Assembly: GCA_019155185.1 (NCBI GenBank)
Contig: CM032805.1
Location: 14,685,942 to 14,749,941 of the forward strand
From: Beaufortia kweichowensis
Taxonomy: Eukaryota; Chordata; Actinopteri; Cypriniformes; Gastromyzontidae
Length of the DNA: 64,000 bases
Direction: 5' to 3'
The notes beneath the pieces are model-generated. The model was not told the origin of the DNA and did not search any database. It was given only the letters and a program-made list of their open reading frames with translations. Numbering within the stretch: the stretch's first letter is position 1; each line of letters opens with the position of its first letter. Shown here piece by piece: positions 61,389 to 64,000 of this stretch. A program made the translations under genes and the position numbers.

Positions 61389-61545
61389 TTTATATTTATT
61401 TTATTTTTATTTTATTTATTTTTATTTTATTTTATTTTATTTTATTTTATTTTATCTTTATTTTATTTTATTTTATTTTATTTTATTTTATTTTATTTTA
61501 TTTTATTTTATTTTATTTTATTTTATTTTATTTTATTTTATTTTT
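61389..61545. repeat. (TTTTA)n pentanucleotide array
   Basis: About 155 bases of tttta units, imperfect at the left, nearly pure from about 61423 with one tttatc interruption near 61455. Confidence 0.97.
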
Positions 61546-61689
61546 GTAGAATATGTGTAAAACACTATTTCTGTGATTGACTCTCACTTTGCTTATGAGA
61601 TACAGTATGAAAACAGGTCCAATAAAATAGAATAAGCCACCATCCTCCATTTAAAGATCCACTGGCATGCCTTGAAATGAATTGCTTTG

Positions 61690-62560
61690 TTACCACTGTC
61701 TACCCTCCTAATTACAGACTTCCAAAACTTCCTTCATTGTGAATAAATTGTGTTCCTCCATCCCACGTTGCATGAAAAACAAGCAACACTTTTTATGGCC
61801 CTCAATTTACAATCAGTGCAATTCCAGAGATGGGCTACAGGTCATTTACTATGGCTCTTAGAAATCAATGAACAGTTTTGCCACCGCAGGAAAGAGTGGG
61901 ACGTGAAACGACCGCTCTGTGAATATCAATCTGGTCAGTGTTGCGTGGTCGAGGAAGAAAACAGCTCGTGCGCTAAAGCCTGTAAATCACACTGTTAAAA
62001 CTTAATTAGCTTCGAATTAGACACAATATCATTAAACCATTCACAAAAGGTTATTTCACTAATGTGTGTTTAATAGTTAGCTGTTTTGGCCAATGGGTGG
62101 CCCTGCTTTACGCTCGGGAGATTTCAGACTTTTGTTGTCTCTATCAGACATGAGCCTGATTATTGTTTGTCTTCAGTCTTTTCTTGAAATTGTTTCTGCG
62201 ACCTTGAGCGAGATATTTAGCACCGGGTTACTGCAGGAGGATTGTTGATGTGATAAGTACTTTGGAGATCATGAATTATTTAAATCCCACATCATGTTAA
62301 ATATGCTTTTTGAATGAGGATTCTGTAAGTTTAAAGCACATCTCATATTTGACTGTTTATTTATTTTTAATTTTCAGCTCGTGTTTCATTTAACCTAATG
62401 AATCATCACTTATCAGCGACTCCATCTGCCTCACAGTCAGTGGGTCCAACACACTGTCACTCACAGCGGGTCACACACACACACGCTCACATGCTAACTG
62501 TTAACCACGGTTAATGCAAGGGCATGAATCAAGGCCAACATACAGCTGTTTTAAAGCCTT
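61690..62560. promoter_or_regulatory. candidate conserved non-coding block(s)
   Basis: Mostly repeat-free with balanced composition; homeodomain-like cores include cctaattac, cttaattagc, cgaattaga and ggttaatgc. A short (AC)n lies at 62472-62484. The 82-codon plus-strand frame at 61750 has no domain. Probably more than one element. Inferred. Confidence 0.3.
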
Positions 62561-62610
62561 AGGTGAAATAAGACATGCCCAAAGGGAAAAAAGGCTTAGT
62601 TGTGTCAGTT

Positions 62611-62681
62611 GTGTTGGTCTAGTGGGGCAGTTTTCATTTTGCATGCGAGGATTCAAAATCCTGATCTAATACGGTTTTTTT
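62611..62681 (+). pseudogene. tRNA-Pro-like pseudogene or SINE head
   Basis: The A-box region gttggtctagtggggcag resembles the D-arm region of vertebrate tRNA-Pro. A T-arm-like agga-ttcaaaa-tcct with a seven-base loop at 62649-62661 supplies a B-box-like word (gattcaaaatcc). The anticodon arm is broken (one side gcgag, the other not complementary) and about six bases are missing before the T arm. The acceptor stem cannot be formed. Seven T bases at 62675-62681, a Pol III terminator, follow. It is best read as a dead tRNA copy or the head of a tRNA-derived SINE. Confidence 0.5.
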
Positions 62682-62689
62682 CTAATTAA

Positions 62690-63199
62690 CTAAATAAGAT
62701 GATCTGGATGATTCTGTAGAGCAGCTTTGACAGATTTGCATCCCATAGGAAAACATCAAATGACTTTTGAGTGACACATGTCAGTAATTGACAGAAAATG
62801 ACAGAATGAATGCAAATTATCTGTTAAAAATGCATTTTAATTGGACTGGCCAAATTTAACCATGTGAATGTATAATGTATAAAAAGCACCTATCAGATTG
62901 GACCAATTTATTTATTAAACATAGTGAATGTTTATTTACTATTGCATTTATTATTTTCATTCACATGCATCTCTTTCAGTGACAAGATAAATAAGATTAA
63001 TAGTTGCACAAATTTAGTGATTTTGTGGACTAAATACAAACTACAATGTTAACAGGTCATGTGACCTAAAGTACAGTACTGTAAATTTCCTTTCCGTATC
63101 GCATTTATTCACTGTGTTTATCATCTCTCAGCTGGTGCATTTGATGTAAATGCTTAAATCCTAATACTTACAGTATTTTAATCTCTTTTGACACCTAAT
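62690..63199. other. AT-rich non-coding stretch
   Basis: Unique AT-rich sequence with octamer-like words near 62742 and 62813. No gene. Confidence 0.5.
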
Positions 63200-64000
63200 G
63201 CAGGTTTACAAGAGCAATAATGACTTCTCATAAAAGACATCAGCCAAATGTAATCCCCTAAAAGGTTTTACGCTTTTGCAGACTCAACAGCTCTGAACTT
63301 GTTTATGCCAACATGACTGATGGTCGTTTCTGGAAAAGTGTGTCACAGATGTCTCTAAATTAATTTTACAAGCTCTACTTTGAAATTGATTTCATCATTA
63401 TATACTGTATGACTAAATACTCCAAGTTGCTGTCATTAGTGTCATAAATATTATATTTTCACTCTTTGTAGCATTTCAAGCATAATCTAAGCCACTAACA
63501 TTTGAATGTTTTTTAACTTGGGTTGAAACAGGTACAGGAGTGTAAATCAGCGCACTGCTTGAGTGTAATTTAATATGGTCTTCTTGGTGTGAACAGTTTA
63601 TGGAAACACAAATAATCTTCTCCCTTTTTAATAGAAGGGCCTGCATGTCTTTCTCTGCCTAGTCAACAAAAACACTTCTTCTCTTTATTGCTGTTTTACA
63701 AATCCCTGGAGCTTTTAAAGGCCTGCAGATTTCTCAGGGTGTTTTTCTACTCTTATGGTTCTCGTGCAAGTGAACATCACGCCTTAGCGGGGGTCCTGTA
63801 GTTTTAATGAAGATGATGTGGAAGCAGAAATATTCTTTGTTGTAAGCCCGCACCACAATTAGGTTTCTTTAGAAACATTCGTTTATTGTTGGTTTAATTG
63901 CTTTTGTTCAGGGAAATGCGAGTCTTTATGTTCAAAGAACTACTCTGCTCACGTGCACGTTGCACGTAGTTTATTAAACATGAGCGAATTTCTGTGTGAA
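63200..64000. promoter_or_regulatory. candidate conserved non-coding stretch at window end
   Basis: Repeat-free, moderately GC-rich sequence with no sustained frame. The last 60 bases include tcacgtgcacgttgcacgt, with an E-box (cacgtg) and two acgt cores. Regulatory role is inferred. Confidence 0.25.

Overview
The window looks like nuclear DNA of a teleost fish, most likely a cyprinid. It is AT-rich, rich in long CT/GA and tetra- to hexanucleotide microsatellites, and carries diverged copies of short palindromic DNA transposons and tRNA-derived SINEs of types I recognise from carp-like fishes. The genus cannot be told from this sequence. I find no protein-coding gene, no rRNA and no intact tRNA. 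Every open frame is short and either a translated simple repeat (Ser-Leu or Arg-Glu runs from CT/GA tracts) or a frame with no recognisable domain, codon signature or splice context. The window is best read as a gene desert or part of a very large intron.

Layout. 1-9.1 kb: unique sequence with several GC-richer blocks that look like conserved regulatory DNA, a (ATCT)n array, a diverged transposon at each end of the 0.7-6.1 kb stretch, and a CTCF-like site. 9.2-9.56 kb: a large polypyrimidine tract. 6.5-13.4 kb: two pairs of related non-coding blocks about 3.6-3.8 kb apart, which suggests old local duplication of regulatory DNA. 13.5-18.9 kb: a family-B MITE, an (ATTGCT)n array, a CT tract and a complete non-autonomous hAT element with an exact 8-bp target duplication. 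18.9-39 kb: mostly unique AT-rich DNA with regulatory-looking blocks, including an octamer cluster near 21.4 kb and paired PBX-MEIS-type sites near 34.4 kb. 39-48.5 kb: a palindromic MITE, a tRNA-derived SINE, three very long CT tracts and a complete family-B MITE. 48.5-64 kb: more family-A and family-B copies (one nested in the other near 55.2 kb), pure (TAGA)n and (TTTTA)n arrays, more regulatory-looking blocks and a tRNA-Pro-like pseudogene near 62.6 kb.

Nothing here forms an operon or pathway. The likely function of the window, if any, is long-range regulation of a developmental gene outside it. That is inference from composition and motif content; no alignment to other genomes was possible. 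'Family A' and 'family B' are labels made here for repeats recognised by comparing the window with itself.
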